A stretch of DNA of 48,696 bases from an uncultured Prevotella sp. (GCA_900320905.1 ONTZ01000021.1:1-48696); one strand, 5' to 3'; positions 9,801 through 21,900 are shown, counted from the stretch's first letter. The notes: generated from the sequence alone by a model not told the origin. Translations and numbers: made by a program.

Positions 9801-12800
9801 CGTCTGGATGGACAGTACGGAAAGTCTTCAAAGCATCACGCAAATTCATTCCATCTTTTTCCGCTGCCAGGAACTCTTCTCTTGTACCCTTGAAGAAATC
9901 GTAATGGATCAACCCCTCATAGTCATCCACGCCACCATATACATTTGGCACTTTCAGCACGAGCGTATAATCATGCGTATCTTCTCCGCCTACCGTCTCG
10001 CAACTCACACTGATATGCCCGTCGGTCACGGCACCGTTTTCTTTCAATGCGAGGAACATGCGGTTGGGTATGAAGTCGTTACTATAGATAGAACATTCGT
10101 TACCTACATACGGGCATCCCCAGCCAGAAGCCTGGTCGGTCTCCGACTCCGTATGCCCTGGATGATCAGCATCGACCGAATAGACCGAGACGAAAAATTT
10201 CTGTGCAGCAGGCAATGCGAACTCGCGCTCGGCCAACTGGAAGTAGAGCGTCTCACCATCCTTATAGAACCCAGACGTGGTTCCGGAGGGCAATGCCGAT
10301 GGATAAGCAGTAGTGCTATTATATTCAAACGGCACCACGCCATAGGCATCTCCGTTAGCATCTTCAGAATAGAATTTTGCACCCTTCATGGCCTCAAGTT
10401 CGCGGATAGTATGGAAATCATCGTCCGAGCGCTTAAAGATACGATAGAACAGGTTCTTGCCTGTTGTATTGGTTGGATTGCCAAGTTGTCTGAGCACATC
10501 GTCAGCATTCAGGGTAATCTTCAGTTTAGATACTTCACGCATATCACACAAGTCATTAGTCACCACGGCCATCACCTTGGTCGATTGGGTATAGACCCTC
10601 ACATCATCGATGGCATAGTCGGCGCCGTCGGTATTGTCGCAATAGTTGCTCACCTCCAGTTCGTAGTTCGTATAGGAACCTGCGACATCACCACTCAGCA
10701 CTGCTTTAGCATAAACTTGATACCATTCCACTCGCCGGGTTGCACCTACGGAGTTGAAGTCACCAGAGGTGAACGACTCCAGCAACTTTTTCTGACCAGA
10801 AGTAGATACGCCATAAAGTTTGAACAGCACCTGGGGTGAAGCGGCAAGTTTATCATCACCTCCGTTAAAATAGGTGTAGCCCGTCATATTAGCCACAGCC
10901 GCCGTCACCACGATGGAAGACCCCGCACAAAGGGTAGCCTCAAAGGGAATACTCGTGATGGCACGCGACTCGTCTGAGGCATCGATATAAAGAAAATAAC
11001 CACTCTTGGCACCATTGGTTTCAACATAAGTCCTATCATTCAAAACGCCATTCTCATACCAACAGTAATAGGTTTCGGTTTCCACATCACCTGAAGTAAC
11101 CTTCTTCTGATCCTTTGTGCCATCATCAAACGCTTGACCGCCCTTAGTCTTAAAGAGGCCGTACTCACCGTGGAACGGCGTAATACCTGCGTAAGTGAAC
11201 ACCTGCGAATATTTTCGTAATTGTGGATAGCAGAAGCCATAGCGACCTGTCGAAGTTGGCAGTGTCTTGTCATACATATTATCCACAGGGTTCGTAGGAG
11301 CATTAAAGTTTCCGTCGGCCAGACTCACCTCGGTGAAGCCATATTTCGACACGCCCGTCGGCGGGTCGAAGGTGACGCTTCCCACATGTTTCATATTGGC
11401 CTCCAACCACTCCTTATTTCTCTCGAAATATTTGTCTTTGGTTTTCAGGTCGTCGAACAGCACCGGCTGCGATCCCTCTTCAAGTTTGATGTCCGAACGC
11501 AGCACTGGAGCCTTCGCCGACTTGTCTTTATTGGTAACGTAGGCAAAGATGGGCACTGTCTCGCCGCTCACAAACGAATATTTCTTAGTTGCACCACCAT
11601 TGACTGGCGTGAAATCAACCTCACTCAGCCAATATATATCGGGATTGATGGCACGCTTAAACACATTTTCCTTTTCGCTGCTGTATTCCCCGACCACAAA
11701 CTTAAAGAAGCGGGTGTACATACCTGTAGGATAGTCTATAGCCAACTGTTTGGCGACGGGGTCGTCAGCCAATTCTGCCTCTGTATATACCTTGCGATTC
11801 GTATAAGTTTGTATTCCATGATCATATCCAGAATTCGTATTTTTATCAAGGAACTTAATATCACTTGCATAGAAATCATGATAATACTGCATATCCGGCG
11901 TATAGACGCGCCACATTAGGTTCTCGGCACGATACATCGTTGCCCCCCAAGTGTTGGCGGACTCATCATAACCATAGAAATAATAGTCATCGATATCCTG
12001 CAACTCTGTATGCAGATTAGCCATAGCCTGACCGTCTTTCAGTCCGAGCGAGATGACGCCCCCATCCTCAAGCGGATGGAGTCCGTCGTCTTTCACAGTT
12101 AATGAATTCTTAATCTTATCTGCTATCTCTTCTGCCGGATGGATATGCCAGATATAGCGGACAGAAAGGGTTGGCTCATGCTCCAAATCGTATGTCGTCG
12201 TATTCATGCCATCACGGTAGCGGCTCACGTCGCAAGCCACATCTGTCTGAGTCCAACTTGTGTCGTCCGGACGGAAGAACTTAGTAACCGACACATTAGT
12301 CTTATTCGGCGTGATAAACCATTCTGAATGATAACTATCACCACCACCAAATAGATGTTCAGAATCCACGGTATGGTTAGCATATCCTTCTCGGTCAAGG
12401 AACCAAGCCATAAGACCACGTGAACGGCCATTATCCACCATGCGGTCTTTCAACAAGGCGTGCTCAGGTGTCGTAGAGTTTATGTCTGGAGTGGTGTTTA
12501 GAGGAGCCAATCTTCCTTCCGTCAATCCATCTACAGCATAGTCGGTGTTCCAGTTATACCAGCGGATATACTCTCGCGGCTCATTGCTGTTTCCACCTGT
12601 CCACGCATCCTGGAACGGGAGTTCAAGCAGAGCCATACCGTCTTCCTTCACATAGATATCATACTCCACGGTGTGAACACTCTGGCGAATACCTTTATCA
12701 GTCACAAACACCGTTGAACCGTCCTGTTCATAACTCCTGACAACATCAGACCCCATTTTCACATAGTCTTCACCATTCACGCCACGATAGTGAACGAACT

Positions 12801-15627
12801 TGAAATTATCCGGATCAAGAACGTATGGAATGAATACATATTTCACCTCCATATCCTCAGGCTCATTGGTAGGCATGTTGATGCCAGTCTTATCAGTAGT
12901 GAGTACACAAACCACACGGCAGTTCTTATAGTCATACCCATCGGGCAGTGTAATGGTCGGATCGAGAGAAGCGTCGACAGTTGCGCCGAGGGGCGTTCGA
13001 TACCAGCCGTATTCTCCTATAGCCGTATAAGCTGCGTTTGTAAAGGTCCATCCAGTCAGGTCTGTCAGTCTGTTACCTTCCTTATCGGTGATATACCAGC
13101 GGGCATAGGTATTCTCGCTTGTCAACTTCGAGGCATTATCACCAAGTTTGGCATTAAGATCATCCAGATTGCCAAACATCACAGGTTTTACCTGACGGTT
13201 AGTTGCATCATAGAGCGTATTCACTTCTATGGTCTCTACGGCATTAATATTTTCTGCTTCGAATCCTTTTATAATAGAGAAGGTGTAGCGGACGTTTGGC
13301 GTTGCCGTCGCACTGGCTTCCTCACTCACCTCGCAGATGACCTTACAGTTCTTAACTTCATCATACTTCTTACCTTCTGGTGCATAAATATGGGGCCTGC
13401 CCCATGCAGCGTTCCAACTGTCAAAAGGCTTTTCGCCCGTCAGGACAGCAACATTATCTGCCACGGTATAGTTGTCAGCCTTCATCACCCAGGTACCCGA
13501 CTTACGCTCTGTTCCCAACTCAAGAGGCAGAACGGTAGTACCATCAACCACATACCATTTCACATACTGGCCTAACGACAGTTCATCCCACGTCGTATCC
13601 CAGTCTGTCGAGGGATCCGTTGTCGAGGCATCAGCCCTCATCGACACCTTGCTCCAGTTCATTTCCCTATCAATCATCTTCGTCGTTGGGTCAGGTTTCC
13701 TGAAACTATAGGTATATTCGTTCGTTATATCAGGTTCCTCTGTCATCTTTGTTGTTATGACATCGTCAAAAGCCACACCCGTAGTAGCTGTGGCAAACCA
13801 GCATTTCACCTGATACTTCGTGATAGCATCTGTCGATGACAATGTGACGGTGGGAATTGTTATCCCTTCACCGTTATTATAGATATAATAGCCACTGTTC
13901 TTCTTCTCGCAGAGTGTTCCCCCAGTGACAGTCAGTTTGTGGTCATCCGATGTCGGGTCAACGGCATCGCCATTCTCATCGACCACGAAGAAACGCCCAT
14001 ACAATGCTCCTGTCATCGTCATGGCACCCGTCGTTTTTTCACTGTCCGTCCAGTCGATAATCACCGATGTAGAGTTTCGTGCATCCAACGTCTGCTTGAT
14101 GGCCGACTTATTGGCTATCTCACCATCGTATTCAAAAATGATGGGAGGGGTAAACTTAAATATATAGCGCAATTTGATAATCGGGTCTTCGCTATCGCAC
14201 TCATCAGTGGTTTCAAACACTACCTCATAATTGCTGAAGTCTGTCACCGAAGAGGGGCGATAGACCACGAAATAGCCCAACATACCAGCAATAGCCCACT
14301 GGTCACTAATTCCTCCCGTAAACGAGCCATTATAGACATTTGTCCCTGAAAAATGTACACCATTGCCAGTCTGAGCTTCAAATTTATTATTTGCGTAACT
14401 CATAGAGCCTCTCCATTCTGTGGCATGCTGTTCAAGGCCACTTCCAAGCGTTTGCGGTGTACCATCTTTATGACGTACATACCAACGGGCAAACCAATTG
14501 CCATTCATACCTCCAGCACGGGCATAACTATCGGTGTTGGCTGGGATACCAAAAAAGTCGAGTGTTTCCGTGAAATACTTCAATGCCACATAATCACCCG
14601 TAAATTCAGAAGTAGAATTCAGTTCTGCCGGAACAAACACGATCCTCTCCTCTACAGGATATGTGAAGGTATAAGTATATTCATAATCCCATTGTGGCTC
14701 TATTGTAACATTGGCACCATCAGTGGTGGCCTCATCAGTGGAAAGAAGGGCTACGATTTTGTAATTCTTCAAATTGCCCACACCTCCATTTAATCTAACG
14801 GTAATGCTTGAAAGGTCAAGAATGGAACCATTATTATAGACATATAGTCCGTTTTTCTTTGATTCACCAGCCTGCTGACCTCCTGTCACAACTAACAGAT
14901 TGTTCGTGCCGTCAGCCTGGGTGTCATAGTCAAGTTTCGTACCGCTGGCATCCGTCACATAGACACGGGCATACTTCACATTGGCCAAGTTTGTAAATTC
15001 AGTCACACCGCTTGCAGCAGAGAGTGTAAACTCTCCATAAGCATCTGCCGCTTTATCCTTTTCAGCAGAGCCCGAACCAGAAACGACCCCAGTCTTAGGT
15101 GTATTAAGGAAGGGATCTGTAACAGGAACAATAATCTTAGCGGATACAAGTTGACAATTGTAAACACGGAATGTAACACCTGTACCCTCAACTCCATTCA
15201 TATTTCCTGTCACATAACTGCTCCCACCATTTCTTGCTGCAGATTTAAGATCACCCACAGTCAAGTTAATGTCAAAATCAGAGCCATTGGGACAAGGATT
15301 AGGAGCATTTAGAGAATGTGATGCATTCCAATTCCCGTAATGATCATATCCACCAATTCCCCATCCATTAATATCTTGGCCAGCATTATTATTGTATGTT
15401 AGGACAACTATATTTTCATCATCGTATGCGTCAAATTCTGAAGACAAAATACTAGAACAGTCATTTTGATGCTTTACAATAGTTATAGGAACCTCTGTAT
15501 CAGCCATGGCATTCCCCCCTACAAGGAGGATGGCCAGAAGCAGCATCACCCGGTGGGCGAGGCGCATCGGGGACTGACGAGAAATATTGTTTTGCAGTTG
15601 TGTCGTACTCTGATCGTTTTGTCTCAT
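6880..15627 (-). CDS. Giant secreted protein with T9SS-type C-terminal tail
   Basis: The product has 2915 residues. A hydrophobic export segment (MRLAHRVMLLLAILLVGGNAMA) lies at about 21-42. Met1 or Met21 (15567) could be the start; Met1 has the A-rich upstream sequence usual in this phylum. The N-terminal third holds several similar beta-rich modules of roughly 150 residues, for example about 200-320 and 500-650, both with LTVTGG/LLVVTGG and a GxYxYNNG turn. Farther on is a domain shared with the neighbour at 15932 (RWY..., DVSRY, EPTLSVRYI). The last about 80 residues resemble a type A type IX sorting domain, ending GGIYIVEIQTAASRKTVKIV plus VR. It is probably exported and cell-surface or matrix located. 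No catalytic motif was recognised. Long plus-strand frames inside it are shadows. Confidence 0.85.
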   Translation of the reverse strand: MRQNDQSTTQLQNNISRQSPMRLAHRVMLLLAILLVGGNAMADTEVPITIVKHQNDCSSILSSEFDAYDDENIVVLTYNNNAGQDINGWGIGGYDHYGNWNASHSLNAPNPCPNGSDFDINLTVGDLKSAARNGGSSYVTGNMNGVEGTGVTFRVYNCQLVSAKIIVPVTDPFLNTPKTGVVSGSGSAEKDKAADAYGEFTLSAASGVTEFTNLANVKYARVYVTDASGTKLDYDTQADGTNNLLVVTGGQQAGESKKNGLYVYNNGSILDLSSITVRLNGGVGNLKNYKIVALLSTDEATTDGANVTIEPQWDYEYTYTFTYPVEERIVFVPAELNSTSEFTGDYVALKYFTETLDFFGIPANTDSYARAGGMNGNWFARWYVRHKDGTPQTLGSGLEQHATEWRGSMSYANNKFEAQTGNGVHFSGTNVYNGSFTGGISDQWAIAGMLGYFVVYRPSSVTDFSNYEVVFETTDECDSEDPIIKLRYIFKFTPPIIFEYDGEIANKSAIKQTLDARNSTSVIIDWTDSEKTTGAMTMTGALYGRFFVVDENGDAVDPTSDDHKLTVTGGTLCEKKNSGYYIYNNGEGITIPTVTLSSTDAITKYQVKCWFATATTGVAFDDVITTKMTEEPDITNEYTYSFRKPDPTTKMIDREMNWSKVSMRADASTTDPSTDWDTTWDELSLGQYVKWYVVDGTTVLPLELGTERKSGTWVMKADNYTVADNVAVLTGEKPFDSWNAAWGRPHIYAPEGKKYDEVKNCKVICEVSEEASATATPNVRYTFSIIKGFEAENINAVETIEVNTLYDATNRQVKPVMFGNLDDLNAKLGDNASKLTSENTYARWYITDKEGNRLTDLTGWTFTNAAYTAIGEYGWYRTPLGATVDASLDPTITLPDGYDYKNCRVVCVLTTDKTGINMPTNEPEDMEVKYVFIPYVLDPDNFKFVHYRGVNGEDYVKMGSDVVRSYEQDGSTVFVTDKGIRQSVHTVEYDIYVKEDGMALLELPFQDAWTGGNSNEPREYIRWYNWNTDYAVDGLTEGRLAPLNTTPDINSTTPEHALLKDRMVDNGRSRGLMAWFLDREGYANHTVDSEHLFGGGDSYHSEWFITPNKTNVSVTKFFRPDDTSWTQTDVACDVSRYRDGMNTTTYDLEHEPTLSVRYIWHIHPAEEIADKIKNSLTVKDDGLHPLEDGGVISLGLKDGQAMANLHTELQDIDDYYFYGYDESANTWGATMYRAENLMWRVYTPDMQYYHDFYASDIKFLDKNTNSGYDHGIQTYTNRKVYTEAELADDPVAKQLAIDYPTGMYTRFFKFVVGEYSSEKENVFKRAINPDIYWLSEVDFTPVNGGATKKYSFVSGETVPIFAYVTNKDKSAKAPVLRSDIKLEEGSQPVLFDDLKTKDKYFERNKEWLEANMKHVGSVTFDPPTGVSKYGFTEVSLADGNFNAPTNPVDNMYDKTLPTSTGRYGFCYPQLRKYSQVFTYAGITPFHGEYGLFKTKGGQAFDDGTKDQKKVTSGDVETETYYCWYENGVLNDRTYVETNGAKSGYFLYIDASDESRAITSIPFEATLCAGSSIVVTAAVANMTGYTYFNGGDDKLAASPQVLFKLYGVSTSGQKKLLESFTSGDFNSVGATRRVEWYQVYAKAVLSGDVAGSYTNYELEVSNYCDNTDGADYAIDDVRVYTQSTKVMAVVTNDLCDMREVSKLKITLNADDVLRQLGNPTNTTGKNLFYRIFKRSDDDFHTIRELEAMKGAKFYSEDANGDAYGVVPFEYNSTTAYPSALPSGTTSGFYKDGETLYFQLAEREFALPAAQKFFVSVYSVDADHPGHTESETDQASGWGCPYVGNECSIYSNDFIPNRMFLALKENGAVTDGHISVSCETVGGEDTHDYTLVLKVPNVYGGVDDYEGLIHYDFFKGTREEFLAAEKDGMNLRDALKTFRTVHPDDSYTASTLPDDAAQVIRTYVTNGQLSLDHSDQFTLNVDVTTSLPEKEFYFVAEPIEEKLEIGTGIYRDVCNAMEFKFIWDNKANLPMLKIGFDDVEYPEDYTEQVVRVGMEQLDKMVNNDYKLHIPLSDYYDKDKEAIGSVEFDDNQLLIIATNDPTFPIDTDHNLTEKVVFANVVNPDGSEGDGTINVTNNRMFIPLDLKAFKDDNTNAYQFHEGYYYEIAGQYYDATHRSSVSGTRKLCRQDLFFILKVVPKYVTWESHQIAGDYYNANWCHDENWLRSEKTELYKDDYLNNGQIDSRLIDHPGFVPMKFTYVTIPGGNHVPDLNNLEQKEPTGSAQTGGYLIYANNTMTTNTSPKNPGNEYSSYSTDAGGNIKYDMMVRYGTDAEGEGCKGHNHRTSGRTSWDRTGSKKPKDAVKVFDVEKYMGNTCKEIYFKPGAELIHQERLHYEKAWVEKELVANKWYLASSPLKATYAGDMYVPYSASASKNGRQETEAFKDINFDTDLGYSRTKYPIYQRSWGLDSKVYTKTNDMRAGSYAAQLGYAGVTASMAEWSHVYNDVQVPYTFMNGFSVRAHKKDQKDGADDISALIRLPKQDESYDYYQWDNTSPAAGKLTQTVSKPTADYAQLLYDFSSSNNATVKQMELALSNMQSQTDGVFNYYLVGNPLVAAIDMGKFFESNPAFEKSYYTYEANILTTVDATETPDATSKHIIKPTQAFFLKCAISSVPENIVFNTDMMTDGNFEVGTKYDDGGSGARALNRFTLKASNGSGASSASVNLSDEASAGYVNGEDVTTLFDSNLDGVPMVFTVAGEKAVSIDRRSALDMVPFGVACGSSSEMVQLTVDGGSWMADGQLYVLDAVTGSVTEVGMEKIFAVQPNDYGRYFLTTDKNITAIRETLAEEGVVVSVRDRELMVRSASELKSVRVLNANGVAVANLRDCGLETKMNLAIGGIYIVEIQTAASRKTVKIVVR

Positions 15628-15648
15628 ATCGTTTGATTGTTTTTTATT

Positions 15649-15691
15649 CCGTCATGACGGTAGTTTTACCTACAAATCTGCCTTAAGGCAG
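15649..15691 (-). promoter_or_regulatory. Palindromic leader of the first giant gene
   Basis: Two perfect palindromes lie in the predicted 5' untranslated region: CCGTCATGACGG (15649-15660) and CTGCCTTAAGGCAG (15678-15691). They could form RNA hairpins or be protein sites. The second resembles the centre of the palindrome in front of the paralogous giant gene (23587-23606). Confidence 0.45.
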
Positions 15692-15723
15692 CCTTTGCAC
15701 TTGTTTATAAACATATTCAGATG

Positions 15724-15756
15724 CAAAGATACAAAAAAAAACATAATTCATGCAAA
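15724..15756 (-). promoter_or_regulatory. Promoter of the first giant gene
   Basis: On the minus strand a -7 box TATCTTTG (15724-15731) is preceded after 21 bases by TTTG (15753-15756). The predicted leader to the ATG at 15627 is about 90 bases. The remaining sequence up to 15888 shows no gene. Confidence 0.65.
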
Positions 15757-15888
15757 TAAACTAAGCAATGCCCTCATGTTAAAGATTATTTAACACATTC
15801 ACACATTGTCTTCGGCTGAAACTTGGCACGTTATTTGAACTATCGATCCAACCAAAGGCTCTCAAGCCCAAAGTTCTAACCATCAGAC

Positions 15889-15926
15889 AAAAAAGCAGGC
15901 ATCCCCACCAATCAAGGTGAGGATGC
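15889..15926 (-). terminator. Terminator after the second giant gene
   Basis: GCATCC and CACC (15899-15909) pair with GGTG and GGATGC (15916-15926) around a 6-base loop with one mismatch. Minus-strand transcripts then meet six T residues (15889-15894). The other side also has a T-run (15928-15933), so it may work in both directions. It starts 5 bases past the stop codon. Confidence 0.8.
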
Positions 15927-15931
15927 TCTTT

Positions 15932-18900
15932 TTATCTTGCCACCACCTTCTTTGTCTTGCGGTCTTTCGCGGTCTCGGCATCGATGATATAGACACCCGC
16001 CACGGGCAGTGTGAAGCCGTACTCCGCCGACTGCGGGCTGGCCGAGTGGATCAGTCGTCCAGCGGTGTCATAGCATCTGATGCTGACGATCGGCTCCGCC
16101 GTAGAGGCGATCACCTTCGCCGTCAGACCCTCGGTGAAGATCTGCAGGTGGGTCTCCTCGGCGGCAACCTTCTGGTTCAGGCTGCGCACGATGTAGTAGC
16201 GGTTCTGTGTCTGTCCGCTGACGGTCACCTTCATACCCGACTCCAGCGGCATGAGCTTCTGCTCCAGTGCGTCGTAGAAAGCCACGCTGTCGCCCAGCAG
16301 TTCCACACCCTGGAAGGTCAGCGTACAAGGAGAAGAGCTGTTCGATTCCACGCCTACGGGCAGACTGCGGAAGTCGTGGATCGAGTTGATGGTCGTGGCC
16401 AGTCGTCCACAGAGGGTGTAAACCGTCGGCACATTCTCCAAGTCGGAGTTAATGAACGTCTCGGTATCCTCCTCTGGCAGGAAGTCGTTGCTGGCTCCCT
16501 CACGCTGCATCACGAGGGCACTGCTCTGCTGCTCACCACGCTCAGCGGTGATGACCATGCCGAGGTCGTCGGCATCATCAGCACTACGCGTACGAGCCTT
16601 TAGCGGGAAATCCTTGCCATCGCCGGTAGATTGGACATAAGTAGAAACCTTTACATCATCGGTAATATCTTCAACGACATAGTTACCAGAATTATCTGTT
16701 ACTGGCACTTCGATGGTGACAGTCTTAGTTGTACCATCGTCCATCGTGATGGTCTCTGTCTTGGTCGTCATCTTCTGCTTGGTACCGACCACAACTTTAA
16801 ATGTTCTCGCACCAGTCTTGGCACCATAGCGTGTCTGGGCCTGCATCTCTTTATTAAAAGTAACAGAAGCGACAGGCCCCGCAGTGGTAGCCTGAACGAA
16901 GAATCCCTGTCCCGGAGCGACCTTGGCTTTGGCAGCAACAAAGTTATTTCCGTCAGCAGTGACCCACTCACCATTTGGAGCCTGCTGTACCAACTGTTGA
17001 CGAGGACTCTGTCCTGATTCGGCCGTAGTCAACAGCCAGTATTTCTTCTCAAGTCCAGTGTTTGCAGCAAAGAACCTCTCCATATCCAGTCCGCAGGTAA
17101 AAGGATTCTCCACCAGATAGTAGCCAAGGTTTGACGCGCCGGCAGACACTGTCTCGGTGAAGTTATCAACCGTCATTGCCTTAAGTGCTGTTTCCGTCGT
17201 AGGCACACGAGTATACGTTCTTTGATCACCATATCGGCTGGCTGATGCCTCCGTTTTCCGTGTAGAAGCGGGTAGCAGTAAATCCGTCTTCAGGCGGCCA
17301 CGGTTCTTGGCACGGTTGAGATTACTCTGTACGGCGGACAAATCCGTATCTGTTCCACCATCGTCAACACCTTTCTCTGAGAACTTGTAATAGTCATACA
17401 TCGTGTCCTCCTTCGGCAGGCGGATGATAGCCTTGCCTTCGCTCTGATCAAAGCCTTTCAAGCCGTTGTTAACCAACACCGAGAAGGCGCCCTGTGTATA
17501 GTCTACAGTAGCATCATTATAGGTATTGCTCCACACGCCCTTGATGGCCACGTTGGCCTTCTTACCAACCATTGGCTTATAGCCTAAGCGGTCGAGATAG
17601 CGGTCAGCGCCATTGACGTTCCAAGCGTTATTATCAGTCCATGCACCTTGCTGGGCAGAGCCATTATCAACCAAATCATCAGGGTTGTCAGCGGTCGAAT
17701 ATGTCGATCCGACCTCATACAACACGGCCTTGGCTTTGTCCCAACTGCGCTGGAATACGGCCGGGCTATAGCGGTCATAGCCAGGGCCGAAGGTCACATT
17801 CTCATAATAAGTGGTCTTCTGCTGGGCGGTGCCTGATGGTGCATACCACTCTCCGGAGATGGTGCCCTGCAGCGGCGAGCCGAGCAGGTACCAGCGATTG
17901 TTGTTCAACTCATACTCCACCCAGGCATTGTTGTAGTTCAGCAGATGGGCGTTCAGCAGTTCTGCCCCCGGCTGGAAGGCGATCTCGTCACAGCTATTGA
18001 TCTGGTACATCTCGGCGATAAGGTCACCTGTACGTCCCTTGTCTGGGGCACTGCCATAAGTATCTTCCCAGATATCATAGAGACGAGCCTGCATGTCGAA
18101 CTTCAAGATTGGCGTCGACGTATTATCACGCAGGTTGGGGAATGGCGCTGCTGACAGACTTGTCTGATTGTCGAGTGCATCGTAAAGCACTGGTGCATTT
18201 CCCCACTCATTGTTCTTCATCAGCACATGGGTGCAGTAGAGCGGTGCAAAGCCCTTGCGAAGAATACGGTCAATCGCCGTACGATAATTGGCATAATTTG
18301 TGGTATAGCCATATAGCGGTGATGTATTGGGCAGGTCACTACTGATTAACAGTTCATTGTTATTACGAGCGGAACCATCCGTACTCTCTGTGGTCGGTGT
18401 AGACAGATTACCATCTGCCCTCCGCCAGTTCTGGTCATTGTTCCAGTCTGTATTATCAGCAGCACCCGTCCACACCTCATAGTCAGGAACAATCTTCAGG
18501 TTCAGGAGCAGTGTACCATCGCAGGAATTAGCATCTGCTGCATCCCTAAACGGCAGACTAAGCGTATAGGTATAGCCCTCACGCACCTCAAAGTTATCTG
18601 TAAAATAGATACACAGGCGGTTATAGCCATTCGGAGTCGACTCCCTTGCCTGCAACTTTACAATCTTTCCGACGATAGGCAATGAGCCACCAGTGGTTTT
18701 CACTTCAGTATAAATGGCCTTGTCACCGACAGGGTCATCTGTCGAGGCCAAATAGACATTATAGTCATCAGACATCTTAATCGTAGTTGAAGCATTACGG
18801 ATAGGCAACCAGAGATAATTAAGATTTGTATTGGCATCCCATGACTTTGGTTCTTCGCTCTTTTCTCCATGCTGCACAGTCTCAAACTGTGCCTTCTTGG

Positions 18901-21900
18901 CCAGACGGATACTGAGCACGGGATCGCTATCCGCAGGATAAGCATAACTGGGGAATCCATTTTCATCCGACACGAAGCCACACTTCAGACTGGGTGCTTT
19001 CTCGCCAATCTTAAGGGCCAAGCCCTGCGGCTCATCGCAGAAATAGGCCACTGCTTCTGGGTATTTAGCATTCAGTGCCGTTTCAAAGTCACCATCGTGA
19101 ATCGGGCAGGCTACGAAATAGCAATAGGGATCGTCTTCACTGACCTTCTTGGCAGGAATATTTATAGACTTCTGATGCAGAATCAGTTCTCCATTGTCTA
19201 CCAACTCCTGAAGATATTCTATCATATTCTCTGTCAAATTCGGCGTTTCACTCAGATGCTTAACGATGCCATCAAGCGTAGTGATACCCGGATAGTAGGC
19301 ACGCAATGTAGAAAGTGCTTCATCAAGACGCACACCCTTGCTACTAACTTGACTATGATATTTCTCAATCGTGGCCACGACCTTCGGAGAGGCGTTCAGA
19401 TTGCCTAACCACCAGTCGAAGTTGATATCAGTCAACTGCACTGAATGACCTGCCGTATCATAGCCCATCAGGTCGGTAAGCACTGTCGGGATACGCCCTT
19501 CACAGACCTCTGCCTCATACGTCTCATCTGACGATTCCAAACTGATAATCTTGAAAGGTGGATTCAAGCGAAATACCTTTGCCTTATTACAGTCAGAACA
19601 GATATTGAAGTCTTGATAGCGCATGCTTATATCTGTGATACCGTCATTATAATAAATAATGTAATAGTCAGTATTCACTTTCCACGGTAATTTCGGGAAG
19701 TTTCCGTTCAATATGATATACTTTTTCCCATCAGAATTCTCATAGCCAAATACGGGAGCCAGTCTGTTCACGGCCTTGATGAACGTATAAGACTCGTTCT
19801 TCTCAAAATGGTGATTCCAGTGGTAATTCAGCACGCCCCGACCAGCATTAGCATTAGGAACTTTCGAATCCCAGATGGCATCGTGCTTTCCTAACAAGGC
19901 AGCATCAAAGGCGGCTTCATAGGCTTGCTTATATGTACCAGTAATATCTTTATAAACACCTGCATTGACATTTTCTTCCACCTGAGCAAGAGAGATATCA
20001 ATATGGTTATAGGTCTTCAATCCGTCTTTCAGGGTCTTGAGGAACACATCTTTTTCGAGAAATACCAAACCGAAATTATTATCACCCTCAACAGCACCTG
20101 TATTCACACCAGATGCAACTATCAGCGGGTCAAATTCGATATCAAGTTTCAGCAACTGCATCTCGCTGGCCTCTTTGTTCACACAAAGCGGCGTGTTCAA
20201 CTCCGGATCCACTTCGGGCACCATTGCATACACCTCGATATTGTCGAGCATAAAGTCACCACCGGTAGAACTGACACAGTTATTGTTCACCTCCACCCAC
20301 TGGCGCTCGTATTTCCTGTTGATTTTAAATTCGAAATAGAACTGCTGCCAGACAACGTGAGTGGCACCTACATTGCCATCAACACCTGTACCATTATCCA
20401 GTTCATAGCACTGGCCAGGGCAGAAACGGTAGATATCATCTGTCACTGTTTCGCCACCTTCCTTACGAGAACCTTTTACCGTTATCGTAACACTACCAGG
20501 GCAGCGATTGTCATTGATAACCTTATTTGAGCCAGATATCCAACCTGTGCACATCAGTTTATCTCCTGAACAGAACTCTCCTGTAAATGGAATCTGACAG
20601 ATGTCTCCTGGCTGTTCAGAGGCATCGATATAAAGGAATGCCGACTGCATGCCATCGTCAGGGGCAATGTTATAGCCATAAGTTTCGTGATCAACAGGCA
20701 AGGCTGTTTTATTATTTCCCCACCGGGTAGGCATGGTTGATACCATTGCGTATGATCCCCAACTGGGATTCTCACCATCAAAGCCATAGTTGGTATTATC
20801 GAATGTCAAGGGCAGAGGACTGGAATTCTGAATTTCAGTCCACCATCCATTAATTATACCATTATTATGAGCCGTTTTTTCAGAAGCAGTCTTATAGGTA
20901 GCCCCCTTGGGATAATCGAAAGTAATCTTGGCAATCAAGTCAGCCGTTTTCGCAAGTTCATTAGGGTCACGATCCGAACCCTGCACTTTATCTGAACCAT
21001 TCACGCTGGTCCAAGGCAATGTAGAGGTGTCCTTATCGAAAATCAGCGTAAACTTGGCTACCTGATAACTGTTTCCTCCATAGTCAAAATATACTTTCAG
21101 ATAAGCGGGATTCTCTTCACCAGCCGCATTTACTTGCTCGCCAGGATATTTGAAAGCGACAAAACGACTGTCGCCGTATGAACTGGCTGCTGGCTTTCCT
21201 TCATCATACAGGTAATAACATTTGTTATCCTTTCCACCTTCGGTGATGCCAGTAGAACCAGGCTCAACTACAAACCGCAGATTCCCCGAAGTATTGTTAA
21301 TGACGGCCGAAACCAGGTTGTCATCACTGGCATCTCCATTAAACACCCAGTAATCTCTGAAAATATGCTTAAGGCCGACAAACTCACCTTTATAAGCATC
21401 TTTCTTACTATCCTCATATTTCAATCGCTTGGCTGGGAAGTGAATGGTTTTTTCTTCGAGCCATTTATCTCCCGTACAAGCCATCAGTTTATTGGCCATT
21501 TCCTTTGCATCCCTCATGTAGAAGATATAGCGCATCGTGAGCGAAGGCTCCTGCAGTTTACCATCCAGATGTGAACTTTCATTCTGGTAATTAAAATCGT
21601 TATAGCGCGATACGTCGGCAGCCAACGTGAAACTATTGCCATCACTGTTATTATAGGTGAAGAGGTGCGACTCGTATTTCTTTGCACCAGGGAATACCAC
21701 GGGCCAGTCAAGTTCTTCACCAGTCACAAGACCATTGTTATACAGATACCCCATCACCTCGCCAGCACTGGTCTTCAGTTTGAGGTGGTTCTTCAGCCCC
21801 TCAATATCGCTGCCGTCAGGATATGCTGTATCGCATGTTTCATCATTATAATGATACCAGCGCTGATAGAATCGGTGGTCATTATTGGCTCCCAGCGTTG

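Noticed and set aside
9112-10839. Long plus-strand frame (575 codons) inside the first giant gene
   Set aside because: It is antisense to a gene with signal peptide, repeats and sorting tail. Its residues show no domain, and the length follows from the codon bias of the real gene.
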